Positions 51,051 through 60,191 of a DNA stretch of 64,000 nucleotides are shown here, in pieces. A program made the position numbers and the translations under genes. The notes under the pieces were generated by a model that was given only the letters and a program-made list of their open reading frames with translations, had not been told where the DNA came from and did no database searches. The DNA is from Flavobacterium cucumis (lineage in GTDB: Bacteria > Bacteroidota > Bacteroidia > Flavobacteriales > Flavobacteriaceae). The stretch is taken from positions 124,001-188,000 of the forward strand of contig NZ_FRYK01000003.1 in assembly GCF_900148835.1 (NCBI RefSeq). Reading direction: 5' to 3'. Position 1 is the first letter of the stretch. Each line of letters starts with the position of its first letter.

Positions 51051-53053
51051 GAAAATATTTTGCCTTAATCGCCTTAATTTTTGGATTTTTTGGAAATGCA
51101 CAAATTTTAAATCCAGTTCAATGGAAGACGAAAGTTGTTCAAAAATCTGCCACTGAATTTGAATTGATTATGGATGCTACTATCGAAAATGAGTGGCACA
51201 TGTATTCGCAATTTACACCAGAAAACGGACCACTTCCAACAGTCTTTGATTACAAAAATGCTAAGGGTAACTTTGATTTAGTTGGGAAAACCAAAGAAAG
51301 TCCCTATAAAAAAGTATACAACGATATTTTTGAAGTTGACGAATATTACTTTGCTAAAACGGCTCAGTTCAAACAAATCATAAAAGTTACCAATCCCAAA
51401 CTAAAAGAGGTAAAAGTTTATGTGGAATACCAAGTTTGTAAGGAACAATGTATTCAGCAAGATGCTACGTTTACTTTTAAACTGCCTGAAATTAAGGTAG
51501 AAGAAGTTGTGCCATCAAATGTTGTTACAGCCGATACAGCAACTGTTATTATTGATACAACAACCGCTTCAGTAGTAGTACCAGAAAAACCAACAAAAGA
51601 AATTACGACAACTTCGACTCCAAAAACGGAAGAAAAAGGATTATGGTCTATTTTCTTTTTGGCTTTCTTAGGGGGATTTGCAGCTTTGTTAACACCCTGC
51701 GTTTTTCCAATGATTCCAATGACGGTAAGTTTCTTTACCAAGCAAAGCAAAACTAAGGCTGAAGGAAAGAAAAATGCAATTTTATACGGTATATCAATTA
51801 TACTAATTTATGTAATTTTAGGGTCTTTAGTAACTGGAATTTTTGGAGCAGATTCTTTAAACGCGCTTTCTACAAACGTTTGGTTTAATTTAATTTTCTT
51901 CGGATTATTAGTGTTCTTTGCAGCTTCATTTTTAGGAGCGTTTGAAATTGTTTTACCAAATTCTTGGGCCAATAAGGTTGACCAACAAGCGGATAGAGGA
52001 GGATTTATAGGAATCTTGTTTATGGCATTGGCACTGGCAATTGTATCGTTCTCATGTACAGGTCCAATTGTAGGTACTTTATTAGTAGAAGCAGCATCCA
52101 AAGGAGGTTTAGCGCCAATTATTGGAATGTTAGGATTCTCGTCAGCTTTAGCTTTACCGTTTATGTTGTTTGCAATGTTCCCAGGCTGGATGAATTCATT
52201 GCCAAAATCAGGTGGCTGGTTAAATACCGTTAAAGTTTCATTAGGATTTTTGGAGTTAGCATTAGCGTTTAAATTTTTGTCGAATGCCGATTTGGTAGTG
52301 CAAGCCCATTTATTAGAAAGAGAAGTGTTTTTGGCTATTTGGATTGCTATTTTTGGAGCTTGGGCATTGTATTTGTTTGGAAAATTAACGCTACCACATG
52401 ATAGTCCAATGACTCATTTATCTGTTGGAAGATTGTTTATGGCAATTTTTGTATCGATATTTACGATTTATCTAATTCCAGGGTTATGGGGTGCTCCTTT
52501 AAAAATTATTTCAGGATTTCCGCCACCAATGACCTATAGTGAAAGTCCGAATGGAGTAGGAGCTTCTGTAGGTAATACCACAGCAGCTGTTGCACTTCCA
52601 GAGAATGCTCATTCAGGACCACATGGAATTATCGCTTTTCATGACTATGAACACGGTTTAGCCTATGCAAAGAAAGTTGGAAAACCTATTTTATTAGATT
52701 TCACGGGTCATGCTTGCGTAAATTGTAGAAAAATGGAAGATTTTGTTTGGTCGAAGCCAGAAATCTTAGCTATTTTAAAGGATAAAGTAGTTTTAGTTTC
52801 GTTGTACGTTGATGACAAACGCGAATTACCTAAAGAAGAACAATACGTTTCCAAAGAAACAGGTAAAGAAATAGTGACCATTGGTAACAAATGGAGTGAT
52901 TATCAAATTACACGATATAAAAATAACGCACAACCTTATTACATTATTTTAGATAGTGACGGAAAGGATATCACGCAGCAAATTGGTTATACACCAAATG
53001 TTGATGAATACAAAAAATGGTTAGAAGAAGGAATTTCTAATTTTAAAAAATAA
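51047..53053 (+). CDS. dsbD: Protein-disulfide reductase DsbD-type protein with thioredoxin domain
   Basis: A 668-aa inner-membrane protein in three parts. A signal peptide (MRKYFALIALIFGFFGNAQ) and a periplasmic DsbD-alpha-like domain carry Cys131 and Cys135 (EYQVCKEQCIQQ). The membrane domain from about residue 200 contains the CcdA-type cysteines in LLTPCVFPMIPMTVSFF and IVSFSCTGPIVGTLL. The C-terminal thioredoxin domain has CVNC (Cys557, Cys560) in FTGHACVNCRKMEDFVWSKPE. It passes electrons from cytoplasmic thioredoxin to periplasmic proteins, including cytochrome c maturation. Overlaps tilS by 4 nt. Confidence 0.92.
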   Translation: MRKYFALIALIFGFFGNAQILNPVQWKTKVVQKSATEFELIMDATIENEWHMYSQFTPENGPLPTVFDYKNAKGNFDLVGKTKESPYKKVYNDIFEVDEYYFAKTAQFKQIIKVTNPKLKEVKVYVEYQVCKEQCIQQDATFTFKLPEIKVEEVVPSNVVTADTATVIIDTTTASVVVPEKPTKEITTTSTPKTEEKGLWSIFFLAFLGGFAALLTPCVFPMIPMTVSFFTKQSKTKAEGKKNAILYGISIILIYVILGSLVTGIFGADSLNALSTNVWFNLIFFGLLVFFAASFLGAFEIVLPNSWANKVDQQADRGGFIGILFMALALAIVSFSCTGPIVGTLLVEAASKGGLAPIIGMLGFSSALALPFMLFAMFPGWMNSLPKSGGWLNTVKVSLGFLELALAFKFLSNADLVVQAHLLEREVFLAIWIAIFGAWALYLFGKLTLPHDSPMTHLSVGRLFMAIFVSIFTIYLIPGLWGAPLKIISGFPPPMTYSESPNGVGASVGNTTAAVALPENAHSGPHGIIAFHDYEHGLAYAKKVGKPILLDFTGHACVNCRKMEDFVWSKPEILAILKDKVVLVSLYVDDKRELPKEEQYVSKETGKEIVTIGNKWSDYQITRYKNNAQPYYIILDSDGKDITQQIGYTPNVDEYKKWLEEGISNFKK

Positions 53054-53072
53054 TTTTTAATAGCCTACAATA

Positions 53073-53104
53073 AAAAAGGGATAACTGAAATGTTATCCCT
53101 TTTT
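53073..53104. terminator. Bidirectional terminator
   Basis: AAAAAAGGGATAAC (53073-53086) pairs with GTTATCCCTTTTT (from 53092), with T-runs on both strands, between convergent genes. Confidence 0.88.
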
Positions 53105-53125
53105 GTTGTTTATTAATATCCTAAA

Positions 53126-55663
53126 TTATTTAGGCTTCATTGCATTTTCAATTCTTGCTACTAAATCATTTAAATGGAATTTAGTTAAACGATCTGTAGA
53201 AACTGCCGCAGCTGTTTTTAACTGATTTTTTAACTCGTTTAATTGACCACGAGCAATAGATGGGATATCGGTATCTGCTAAAACAATTCTTCTTCCACCA
53301 AAGAAAGTTACATTTGTTTTTTCGCTAGACATGGTTTCGATTAATTTTGAAACAAACAGTTTTTGTAAATTTCTACGATAAATATCAACAGCTGTGTTAC
53401 TTCTCAATTCAGAGAAAATACCTCTTCTCAAATCGCTCATCAATTCGTCTACAGAATAGTTTGCTTTGTTTTGAGACGAAGTTTCTAACAATCTAACTAA
53501 TCGATCTCCAGCTAACAAGCTAGAAAGTGTTCCATCTTGAATAGATTTAATTGCTTCAACACCATTTTCAGGTTTAATTTTTGACAAAACATTTTGATCC
53601 AATAACCACATTGGTGTTTTAAACAATTGATCGTTTAAGAAAGCTACTGCTTCATTTTGAATTGTAGAAGGGACCACTTCATATTTATTTCCTTCCATGT
53701 CATATGTTTTTGGTGTTTCGTAGATACCACCCACATTTTTAGTAACATGCCCCATATAACGTCTGAACTGACCTGTTAATGAGTTATACAATCCGTTCAA
53801 TTCATCATAATCTTCCCCGTTTTCCTTACTCCAAACGATAAGATTAGGTAAAATTCTTTTTAAGTTTTTGATTCCGTATTCAGAAGCTTTCATCGCATTA
53901 TCTCCTAAGTCTTCTGTTTGATAACGAGGATCGTATGGATTTGTTTCGGTACCAAACCACAAACGACGATTTTTATAAGCGTCTTTGGTCATTTCATTTA
54001 ACAAGGCTTTCTCACTATCTTCATCTTTTGCATCTTTGAAGTAAGAATAACCCCATTTAATAGCCCATTTGTCATAATCTCCAATTTTAGGAAATAAATC
54101 TTTAACGCCATCTTCTGGTTGTGCAACATAGTTGAAACGAGCATAATCCATGATAGAAGAGGTGTGACCGTTTTTCTTTTGGAATTCAGGATCTCTTAAC
54201 ATTTCTACTGGAGTAGCAAAACTTGCACCCATATTGTGACGTAATCCCAAAGTATGTCCCACTTCGTGAGCCGCAACGAAACGAATTAATTCGCCCATTA
54301 GTTTATCATCAAACTTGATATTTCTTGCAGCAGGATCTACAGCTGCAGTTTGTATCAGGTACCAATCACGCAATAAACTCATGATGTTATGATACCATCC
54401 AATGTGACTTTCTAAAATTTCTCCCGTTCTAGGGTCGTGTACATTTGGTCCGTATGCATTTTGTATATCAGCAGCAAAATAACGTAACACTGAAAAACGA
54501 GCATCTTCTAAACTCATTTCTGGATTATTTTCAGGCCAATATTCACCACGAATAGCGTTTTTCCAACCTGCAAATTCAAAAGCTTCTTGCCAATCATCAA
54601 TACCTTGTTTGATGTAAGGTTTCCATTTATCTGGTGTTGCAGGATCTAAATAATAAACAATTGGTTTTTTAGGCTCAATTAATTCACCTCTTTTTTGTTT
54701 TTCTGCATCTTCTTCGTTTTTAGGCTCTAATCGCCATCTTACAGCAAAAACTTCTTTGTCTGCTTTTTGAGAATCCTCCTCAAATACATCATAATCATTA
54801 GCAAAATAACCAACACGCTTATCAAAAGCTCTCTTTCTCATTGGTTTTTGTGGTAACAAAATCATAGAAGTATTAAATTCAAAAGTAACTACACCAGCAT
54901 CTACACCAGCAGGTAAATCAGTCCCAATTCTTGGTGTTGGCGTTAGCGAAATTTGTCTCGGAACTGTGGTATATGTTTTTACAGTTCTGATTTCGGTATT
55001 AATTGGGAAACTTTTAATGGTTTGAATAAAAGAGCGGTCTTTTTGGAAGGCCTGAACTTTAAGCATTTGTTTATCAATTGATCCAAGAGAAAAAGTTTGT
55101 AAATCAGAATCAAAAGCAGCAGTCATATCAATAACATATCCTACATTCTCTTTTCCGTTTGCATCTTTTTTGTATGCTAAAACATCATAATTACCAATGA
55201 TAGGATCAGCGCTTGAATTTTTTACAGCTTTCGTAATAGGTTTGTCTTCATCTGGAGTTGCAATAACATAAGTAACGGAACGCACTAAGATGTTGTGATT
55301 TAAACCTTTTTCAAATTTTATCACTTGACGATTTACTTCCTCGCCTCCAAAAATCCCACCTCCTGCTGGAGTTTTAGAATAACGGGTAATTGTCATAATT
55401 TCTTTACCAATCAAAGAATCGGCAATTTCAAATAAGTATTTGTCACCTACTTTGTGAACATCAATTAAACCGTTTTGTGTAACAGCAGTAGTGTCAATGA
55501 CTTTTTTGTAAGGTTTTGGTTCCTTTTTGTTGTCAGGTTTTTTTGCCTCTGCAGGAGCTTCTGTTACCTGACCTTTCTTAACTTTTTTCTTTCTTTGAGC
55601 AGTAACATCACTTGCACTAAAGAGTAAAAGCAAACAACTTAATAAGGTTAATTTTTTTATCAT
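53126..55663 (-). CDS. Zinc-dependent metalloprotease (DUF5117/DUF5118/DUF4953 type)
   Basis: An 845-aa secreted protease-like protein. Signal peptide to about residue 22, then a basic linker (QRKKKVKKGQVTEAPAEAKKPDNKKEPKPYKK), a DUF5118/DUF5117 beta-rich region (about residues 60-330), and a metzincin-like catalytic domain. The zinc site is HEVGHTLGLRHN (His466, Glu467, His470, His476). The C-terminal region of about 200 residues (from LNDQLFKTPMWLLDQNVLSKI) is the DUF4953 part. Family members occur in outer membranes of Bacteroidota; the substrates are unknown. The gene is monocistronic and convergent with dsbD. Confidence 0.9.
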   Translation of the reverse strand: MIKKLTLLSCLLLLFSASDVTAQRKKKVKKGQVTEAPAEAKKPDNKKEPKPYKKVIDTTAVTQNGLIDVHKVGDKYLFEIADSLIGKEIMTITRYSKTPAGGGIFGGEEVNRQVIKFEKGLNHNILVRSVTYVIATPDEDKPITKAVKNSSADPIIGNYDVLAYKKDANGKENVGYVIDMTAAFDSDLQTFSLGSIDKQMLKVQAFQKDRSFIQTIKSFPINTEIRTVKTYTTVPRQISLTPTPRIGTDLPAGVDAGVVTFEFNTSMILLPQKPMRKRAFDKRVGYFANDYDVFEEDSQKADKEVFAVRWRLEPKNEEDAEKQKRGELIEPKKPIVYYLDPATPDKWKPYIKQGIDDWQEAFEFAGWKNAIRGEYWPENNPEMSLEDARFSVLRYFAADIQNAYGPNVHDPRTGEILESHIGWYHNIMSLLRDWYLIQTAAVDPAARNIKFDDKLMGELIRFVAAHEVGHTLGLRHNMGASFATPVEMLRDPEFQKKNGHTSSIMDYARFNYVAQPEDGVKDLFPKIGDYDKWAIKWGYSYFKDAKDEDSEKALLNEMTKDAYKNRRLWFGTETNPYDPRYQTEDLGDNAMKASEYGIKNLKRILPNLIVWSKENGEDYDELNGLYNSLTGQFRRYMGHVTKNVGGIYETPKTYDMEGNKYEVVPSTIQNEAVAFLNDQLFKTPMWLLDQNVLSKIKPENGVEAIKSIQDGTLSSLLAGDRLVRLLETSSQNKANYSVDELMSDLRRGIFSELRSNTAVDIYRRNLQKLFVSKLIETMSSEKTNVTFFGGRRIVLADTDIPSIARGQLNELKNQLKTAAAVSTDRLTKFHLNDLVARIENAMKPK

Positions 55664-55850
55664 AATTTAATTTAACAATGGTTATGAACCAAATTTATTT
55701 AAATTCGTAGTGATTGTATAATAATTAAGTTTTTATTATGATTTTTAACAAATGTTTTCACAAAATAGCGTTTGTAGAACAAAATAATAATTTTTATATG
55801 CATGCATAGTATTTTTTACTATATTTGAAATTCAAAAAAGATATAATATA

Positions 55851-56801
55851 ATGAAAAAACAAGCACTTACTTCGCTTTTGCAAATTACACATCCAGTAAT
55901 CATGGCACCTATGTTTTTAGTTTCCAATACTAGAATGGTTATTGAAGGGATGAAAAGTGGTGTTGCAGGTTGTATTCCTGCTTTAAATTATAGAACTTTA
56001 GAAGAATTAAAAACTGCAATACAAGAATTAAAAGCCGCTAAAGTTTCAGGAGGAAGTTTCGGATTCAATTTAATAGTCAATAAATCCAATGTAAAATACA
56101 AAGAACAATTGCGTATTTTGTGTGAAGAAAAAGTGGATTTTATCCTGACATCATTGGGTTCTCCAGAAGAAACAATCATAGAAGCTCATAAAGCAGGAAT
56201 CAAAGTTTTTTGTGATGTTACGGATTTAGCTTTCGCCAAAAAAGTAGAAAGTTTAGGTGCGGATGCACTTGTAGCAGTGAACAATCAAGCTGGTGGACAT
56301 CGAGGTAATATTGATCCGGAAACTTTAATTAAGCAATTAAATGAAAACACATCATTACCCGTAATTTCTGCTGGTGGAGTAGGTAGTAAGACCGATTTAG
56401 ATAAAATGTTAAGTTTCGGGGCTGTAGGCGTTTCTGTAGGAAGTCCGTTTATTGCATCAATTGAATCTGGTGTTTCACAAGATTACAAGCAAGCATGCGT
56501 CGATTATGGTGCAAAAGATATTGTAATGACAGAACGTATCTCAGGTACGCCTTGTACGGTGATTAACACCCCTTATGTTCAAAAAGTAGGAACCAAACAA
56601 ACGTGGTTAGAAACACTTCTAAATAAAAATAAGAGTCTTAAAAAATGGGTCAAAATGATTCGCTTTTATATTGGAATGAAAGCTACCGAAAAAGCAGCTA
56701 CACAAGTAACTTATAAAACCGTTTGGGTAGCTGGACCAAGTATTGAAGATACCAAAGCTATTTTGCCCGTTTCTGAAATTGTATCTAAATTAGTTAAGTA
56801 G
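55851..56801 (+). CDS. Nitronate monooxygenase (2-nitropropane dioxygenase family)
   Basis: A 316-aa FMN-dependent TIM-barrel protein. The start is LLQITHPVIMAPMFLVSNTRMVIEGMKSGVAGCIPAL; the FMN phosphate site is AVNNQAGGHRGNI (near residue 148) and LPVISAGGVGSKTDLDKMLSFGAVGVSVGSPFIAS. Catalytic His is in AGGHRG. The C-terminal extension (VGTKQTWLETLLNKNKSLKKWVKMIRFYIG) is longer than in the smallest class of NMOs. It oxidises alkyl nitronates such as propionate-3-nitronate and protects the cell from them; an enoyl-ACP reductase (FabK) reading is less likely. Start at ATG 55851, no operon partner before it. Confidence 0.88.
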   Translation: MKKQALTSLLQITHPVIMAPMFLVSNTRMVIEGMKSGVAGCIPALNYRTLEELKTAIQELKAAKVSGGSFGFNLIVNKSNVKYKEQLRILCEEKVDFILTSLGSPEETIIEAHKAGIKVFCDVTDLAFAKKVESLGADALVAVNNQAGGHRGNIDPETLIKQLNENTSLPVISAGGVGSKTDLDKMLSFGAVGVSVGSPFIASIESGVSQDYKQACVDYGAKDIVMTERISGTPCTVINTPYVQKVGTKQTWLETLLNKNKSLKKWVKMIRFYIGMKATEKAATQVTYKTVWVAGPSIEDTKAILPVSEIVSKLVK

Positions 56802-56813
56802 TTCATTTATATT

Positions 56814-56821
56814 TACATTTG
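56814..56821 (+). promoter_or_regulatory. Promoter -7 element of the 129-aa gene
   Basis: TACATTTG, 14 nt before the TTG start codon. Confidence 0.45.
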
Positions 56822-56835
56822 CAAAAATAAACCAA

Positions 56836-57225
56836 TTGAAAAGAGTCGCTCATTATATTGTTACCGCTTTAACCATTTTCGTATTCGGTTATCTGTTGTT
56901 ACATAGTAATGATACTTCGGCTATTTCTCAACCGATAAAAAAGGAATCTACAAAAGAAATTTCGCTTCATTTTAGTCAAGGAAAAATTGATTTTAATCAA
57001 GAAGGAATTCAAAAAGAATCGATTTCATTAAAAACGAGTCAAAATTATTCGGGTTCAACGGAAATTGCTAGAAAACAAATTCCTTCGTTTTTATTACCAA
57101 CTTCCTTCGTTCAATTAGAAATATTTAATAAAAATAGTTTTGAAGTTTTCTTTGTTAAGAAGAACCTTTTACATCTGTTTTTAAACACATCTAGAATCAT
57201 TTTTCCGTTTCATTATTTTTGGTAA
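56836..57225 (+). CDS. Unrecognised 129-aa exported or membrane-anchored protein
   Basis: TTG start at 56836; MKRVAHYIVTALTIFVFGYLLLHSNDTS is an N-terminal helix with no clear cleavage site, so it may stay as an anchor. The rest (SLHFSQGKIDFNQEGIQKESISLKTSQNYSGSTEIARKQIPSFLL) is polar, followed by two short hydrophobic stretches at the C-terminus. I do not recognise a family. The -7 element ends 14 nt before the TTG, so the leader would be short. The coding frame has AT-rich composition like its neighbours. It could be a small secreted protein or partly a chance frame; I rate it moderately. Confidence 0.45.
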   Translation: MKRVAHYIVTALTIFVFGYLLLHSNDTSAISQPIKKESTKEISLHFSQGKIDFNQEGIQKESISLKTSQNYSGSTEIARKQIPSFLLPTSFVQLEIFNKNSFEVFFVKKNLLHLFLNTSRIIFPFHYFW

Positions 57226-57308
57226 AATTTATTTTAAGTTTCGTTAATCCCTTGTAAATAGTATACTTGGGAAATCTTATTATACACTTAATTTAAAATA
57301 AATTCAAA

Positions 57309-57779
57309 ATGGATATTACCAACACTCTAATAGGAATCGTATTTTTTTCATTAATCATTATTCCTATTTTCATCATCAATAACAATGTTAGAAAAAGAAA
57401 AAATCAATTATTAAATACCTTAAACGAATTATCATCAGATAAAAATACTAAGTTCTCAGATACCGATTTTTGGGCAAACAATTCAGGAATTGGATTAAAA
57501 GGCGATATGTTAGCATACTTTAGAAAAGCAGACGATAAGCAAGTTAATGAGGTTGTTGATTTAAGAGAAGTTAAAAAATGTACTTTAGTTCAGTTTGACA
57601 AACATGGAAATACTCCTAAAAACAACCATGAAATCAACAAATTAGCATTGTACTTAACATTAAGCAATCATAGAGAAATTAATTTGGTATTCTTTCATGC
57701 CGATGCAAAAAATTTCATCATCGGAGAAGAATTTAGAATTGCTAAAAAATGGTTCGAAATTATTACGAGTAAAATTTAA
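57309..57779 (+). CDS. Unrecognised 156-aa protein with N-terminal membrane anchor
   Basis: MDITNTLIGIVFFSLIIIPIFIINNNVRKRKN is one membrane helix followed by a basic stop-transfer stretch, so the soluble part should be cytoplasmic. Residues about 40-156 form a mixed alpha/beta domain (DLREVKKCTLVQFDKHGNTPKNNHEINKLALYLTLSNHREINLVFFHADAKNF). I do not recognise it; similar membrane-anchored proteins are annotated as hypothetical in Flavobacteriaceae. Start at ATG 57309; no partner gene in the same direction. Confidence 0.65.
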   Translation: MDITNTLIGIVFFSLIIIPIFIINNNVRKRKNQLLNTLNELSSDKNTKFSDTDFWANNSGIGLKGDMLAYFRKADDKQVNEVVDLREVKKCTLVQFDKHGNTPKNNHEINKLALYLTLSNHREINLVFFHADAKNFIIGEEFRIAKKWFEIITSKI

Positions 57780-57787
57780 AAATAAAA

Positions 57788-57820
57788 ATGCCCCAAATAG
57801 TATCTAACTTTTTGGGGCAT
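57788..57820 (-). terminator. Intrinsic terminator of the glutaminyl cyclase gene
   Basis: ATGCCCCAAA (57788-57797) pairs with TTTGGGGCAT (57811-57820), with a T-run on the minus strand. Confidence 0.78.
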
Positions 57821-57857
57821 ATTCAAATTGAGACTTTTTTATAAACTTTGAGTAAAT

Positions 57858-58901
57858 TTACTCAACAATAATTTCAAAAGTTTTATCCCAATTTTTACCC
57901 GTTACAAAATACGTTTTTGTTGCAGGATTGTAAGCAATTCCATTTAAAACATCTATTTCTGCATGTTTTGTAACCTTTGTTTTTAATTCGCTTAGATTAA
58001 TAATAGCTTCGATAGAACCATTCTTAGGATTTATAATAGCAATAGCATCTTTTTGATACACATTTGCCCAAATTTTTCCATTAACCCATTCCAATTCATT
58101 AACGGCTTCAATCTTAGCACCATTTGTATAAACGTTAATATAATCTTCAACTTTTAAGGTTTCTGGATTTAAAATGTAGATTTTTTCAGTTCCATCACTC
58201 ATGTATAATTTTTCTCCGTCATTGGTAATTCCCCATCCTTCGGTTTCAAATGAAAACGTTTTTTCTAATTTAAAAGTTTTCGCATCATAAACGAAACCTG
58301 TTTTTTCTTGCCATGTTAGTTGATAGATTTTGTCTTTTAAAACTGTAATTCCTTCGCCAAAATATTTGTCTTCTAACTTAATTTGTTCGGTTACTTTTCC
58401 AGTTTTATAATCGGTTTTTCTTAAAGTTGATTCTTTGTATTGACCAGTTCCTTCTAATAATACGCCATTATAAAATTCAAAACCTTGCGTGTAAGCATTA
58501 ATGTCATGCGGATATGTATTGACAATTTTATAATTCAAAATCTTTGGTTCGGCATTAGCGTAAATTGAAAATCCAGAAGTGATATCAATATTTTGTCCTT
58601 CAAAATAAACTAAAGCCTTAATCGTTTGGTTGCCTAATTTCTGATTGTTTAATGCAAAAGATAATTTTTCATTTCCTTTTACCGAACCAATTTTAACTTC
58701 GTTAATATAGTAAACAACAGAATCGATTGTTTTATTTTCTTTGTTTTGAAGAACCAAATCAATGCTTTCTTCTAGCTTAAGAATAGGTTTTATAGTAGGA
58801 TTTTCAATTGAAAATAAATTTTTTAATGCATTTTCATCGTCTTTACATGAGGTAGAAACAATTCCTAATACTATGAAAGCGAATAGCTTAACTTTTAACA
58901 T
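57858..58901 (-). CDS. Glutaminyl-peptide cyclotransferase (glutamine cyclotransferase, beta-propeller type)
   Basis: A 347-aa lipoprotein (lipobox in IVSTSC, Cys19) with an N-terminal Ig-like region to about residue 110 and a five-bladed beta-propeller of the plant-type glutaminyl cyclase family: TYPHDINAYTQGFEFYNGVLLEGTGQYKESTLRK, then YFGEGITVLKDKIYQLTWQEKTGFVYD, EGWGITNDGEKLYMSDGTEKIY and EAVNELEWVNGKIWANVYQKDAIAIINPK. The Glu in EGITVL and the DELEWV-like Glu are the likely catalytic residues. It forms N-terminal pyroglutamate on exported proteins, which is relevant to the many secreted proteins of these bacteria. Divergent from the SRP RNA gene. Confidence 0.9.
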   Translation of the reverse strand: MLKVKLFAFIVLGIVSTSCKDDENALKNLFSIENPTIKPILKLEESIDLVLQNKENKTIDSVVYYINEVKIGSVKGNEKLSFALNNQKLGNQTIKALVYFEGQNIDITSGFSIYANAEPKILNYKIVNTYPHDINAYTQGFEFYNGVLLEGTGQYKESTLRKTDYKTGKVTEQIKLEDKYFGEGITVLKDKIYQLTWQEKTGFVYDAKTFKLEKTFSFETEGWGITNDGEKLYMSDGTEKIYILNPETLKVEDYINVYTNGAKIEAVNELEWVNGKIWANVYQKDAIAIINPKNGSIEAIINLSELKTKVTKHAEIDVLNGIAYNPATKTYFVTGKNWDKTFEIIVE

Positions 58902-58956
58902 GGTTGAATTATTTTATATCGTAAATATACAATCATTTTTTATACTCACAATTGCC

Positions 58957-58986
58957 TTGCAGAAATATAAAAAGGTTGTATATTTG
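58957..58986 (+). promoter_or_regulatory. Promoter of the SRP RNA gene
   Basis: TTG (58957-58959), a 19-bp spacer and TATATTTG (58979-58986). The RNA starts a few nucleotides later. Confidence 0.75.
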
Positions 58987-58987
58987 C

Positions 58988-59088
58988 ACCGGCAAGTCCT
59001 ACACGACCAGCTCCTGCAGACTCCTCCAGGGTGGGAACACAGCAAAGGTATGTGGTTGTAGCGGTGCGATGTAGGTCGCTTGCCATTT
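58988..59088 (+). ncRNA. ffs: Signal recognition particle RNA, small bacterial type (4.5S-like)
   Basis: The ends GGCAAG (58991-58996) and CTTGCC (59079-59084) pair, followed by a long stem (TCCTACACGACC with GGTTGTAGCGGTGCGATGTAGG). The tip carries the SRP54-binding domain IV with the symmetric loop pattern CAGGGTGGGAACACAGCAAAGGTA, in which a GGAA tetraloop is visible. Size is about 100 nt. The promoter has a perfect TTG-19-TATATTTG arrangement. It binds Ffh and targets membrane proteins to the translocon. The exact 5' and 3' ends are estimated. Confidence 0.92.
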
Positions 59089-59107
59089 TTTGTTTCTTAT
59101 GAATTGT

Positions 59108-59132
59108 AGTCCCGATTGTTCGGGATTTTTTA
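59108..59132 (+). terminator. Intrinsic terminator downstream of the SRP RNA
   Basis: TCCCGA (59110-59115), TTGT loop, TCGGGA (59120-59125), then a T-run. Confidence 0.8.
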
Positions 59133-59155
59133 TTTTTACTCCAATTCTAATTCCT

Positions 59156-60154
59156 ATGCAAATCACTTGGCAAATTGTTCGCTTACAATTAAAAGAAACA
59201 TTTTCAATTAGTTATGGAAGTTACTCGTTTAGAGAAGCCTTAATTATATCGCTTTCCAAAAACGGAAAGACAGGTTATGGCGAATGCACCGCAATTGATT
59301 ACTACGGAATTAATTTAGCCGATTTCACTCAGAAATTAGTCGAAATTCAAGCTCAAATCGAAAAACAATCCATAAAGCATCCTTCCGAATTTTATGCTTT
59401 TTTAGAAAGTTTAAAGCTACATTCTTTTTTACGCTCTGCTTTAGATTGTGCGTATTGGGATTTATTTGGGAAGTTAGAAAATAAGAGTTTCTTAGAATTA
59501 AATTCGATTAAAATAAAGCAATTAACCGAATCTTCCATCACGATAAGTGTTGCACCAATTGAAGAACAATTGCAAAAAATCGCAAAATCAGATTGGAATA
59601 AATTCAAAGTAAAATGGAATCATTACGATGAAAAAGCGTTGGATGTATTGTTGAATTGCGAAAAAGAAATCGCTTTAGATGCGAATGGAAGCTTCTCTAT
59701 TTCCGAATGTCAGAAATTGGAAGAAAATCCGTTATCAGCTCAATTTACTTATATGGAACAACCCATGAAAACTGGAATTTCAAATTATTCTCATTTGAAT
59801 GCTTCCAAATTTGCGAATTGGATGGCAGATGAAGATTACCAAGAAAAAACAAAACTTTCCGATTTAAAATCGCATTATAAAACTATCAACATTAAATTAG
59901 TCAAAACGGGTGGATTGACTCCAGCTTTACAACTAATCAAAGAAGCTCGAGCAAACGATTTCAAAATCATGATAGGCTGCATGACGGAATCTACCGTTGG
60001 AATTTCAGCTGGAGCTGTTTTGGTTCCGTTAGTGGATTATGTAGATTTAGATGGCGCGAATTTAATTGCTAACGACATCGCTTTTGGAAGTACCATCGAA
60101 AAAGGAAAAGTATTGCTTTCGGAGAAAGTTGGGTTAGGAATTTCCTTGAAATAA
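59156..60154 (+). CDS. Dipeptide (L-Ala-D/L-Glu) epimerase, enolase superfamily
   Basis: A 332-aa protein. The capping domain is residues 1-115 (QLKETFSISYGSYSFREALIISLSKNGKTGYGECTAIDYYG). The barrel has the KxK motif in FKVKWNHYD (about residue 155), the metal ligands ALDANGSF (Asp, about 180), YMEQPM (Glu, about 205) and MADEDY (Asp, about 228), and the base lysine in INIKLVKTGG (about 250). This residue set is that of the MLE subgroup, and the family in Bacteroidota is annotated as L-Ala-D/L-Glu epimerase, used in recycling of cell-wall peptides. I use ATG 59156; a longer frame from 59090 would start inside the SRP RNA end. Confidence 0.85.
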   Translation: MQITWQIVRLQLKETFSISYGSYSFREALIISLSKNGKTGYGECTAIDYYGINLADFTQKLVEIQAQIEKQSIKHPSEFYAFLESLKLHSFLRSALDCAYWDLFGKLENKSFLELNSIKIKQLTESSITISVAPIEEQLQKIAKSDWNKFKVKWNHYDEKALDVLLNCEKEIALDANGSFSISECQKLEENPLSAQFTYMEQPMKTGISNYSHLNASKFANWMADEDYQEKTKLSDLKSHYKTINIKLVKTGGLTPALQLIKEARANDFKIMIGCMTESTVGISAGAVLVPLVDYVDLDGANLIANDIAFGSTIEKGKVLLSEKVGLGISLK

Positions 60155-60191
60155 TATAAAGCCGTATTTTCGCACTATAATTCACAGAAAA

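Noticed and set aside
58762-59061. 99-aa plus-strand frame over the cyclotransferase start and the SRP RNA
   Set aside because: It is antisense to the cyclotransferase gene and runs into the RNA gene; no protein support.
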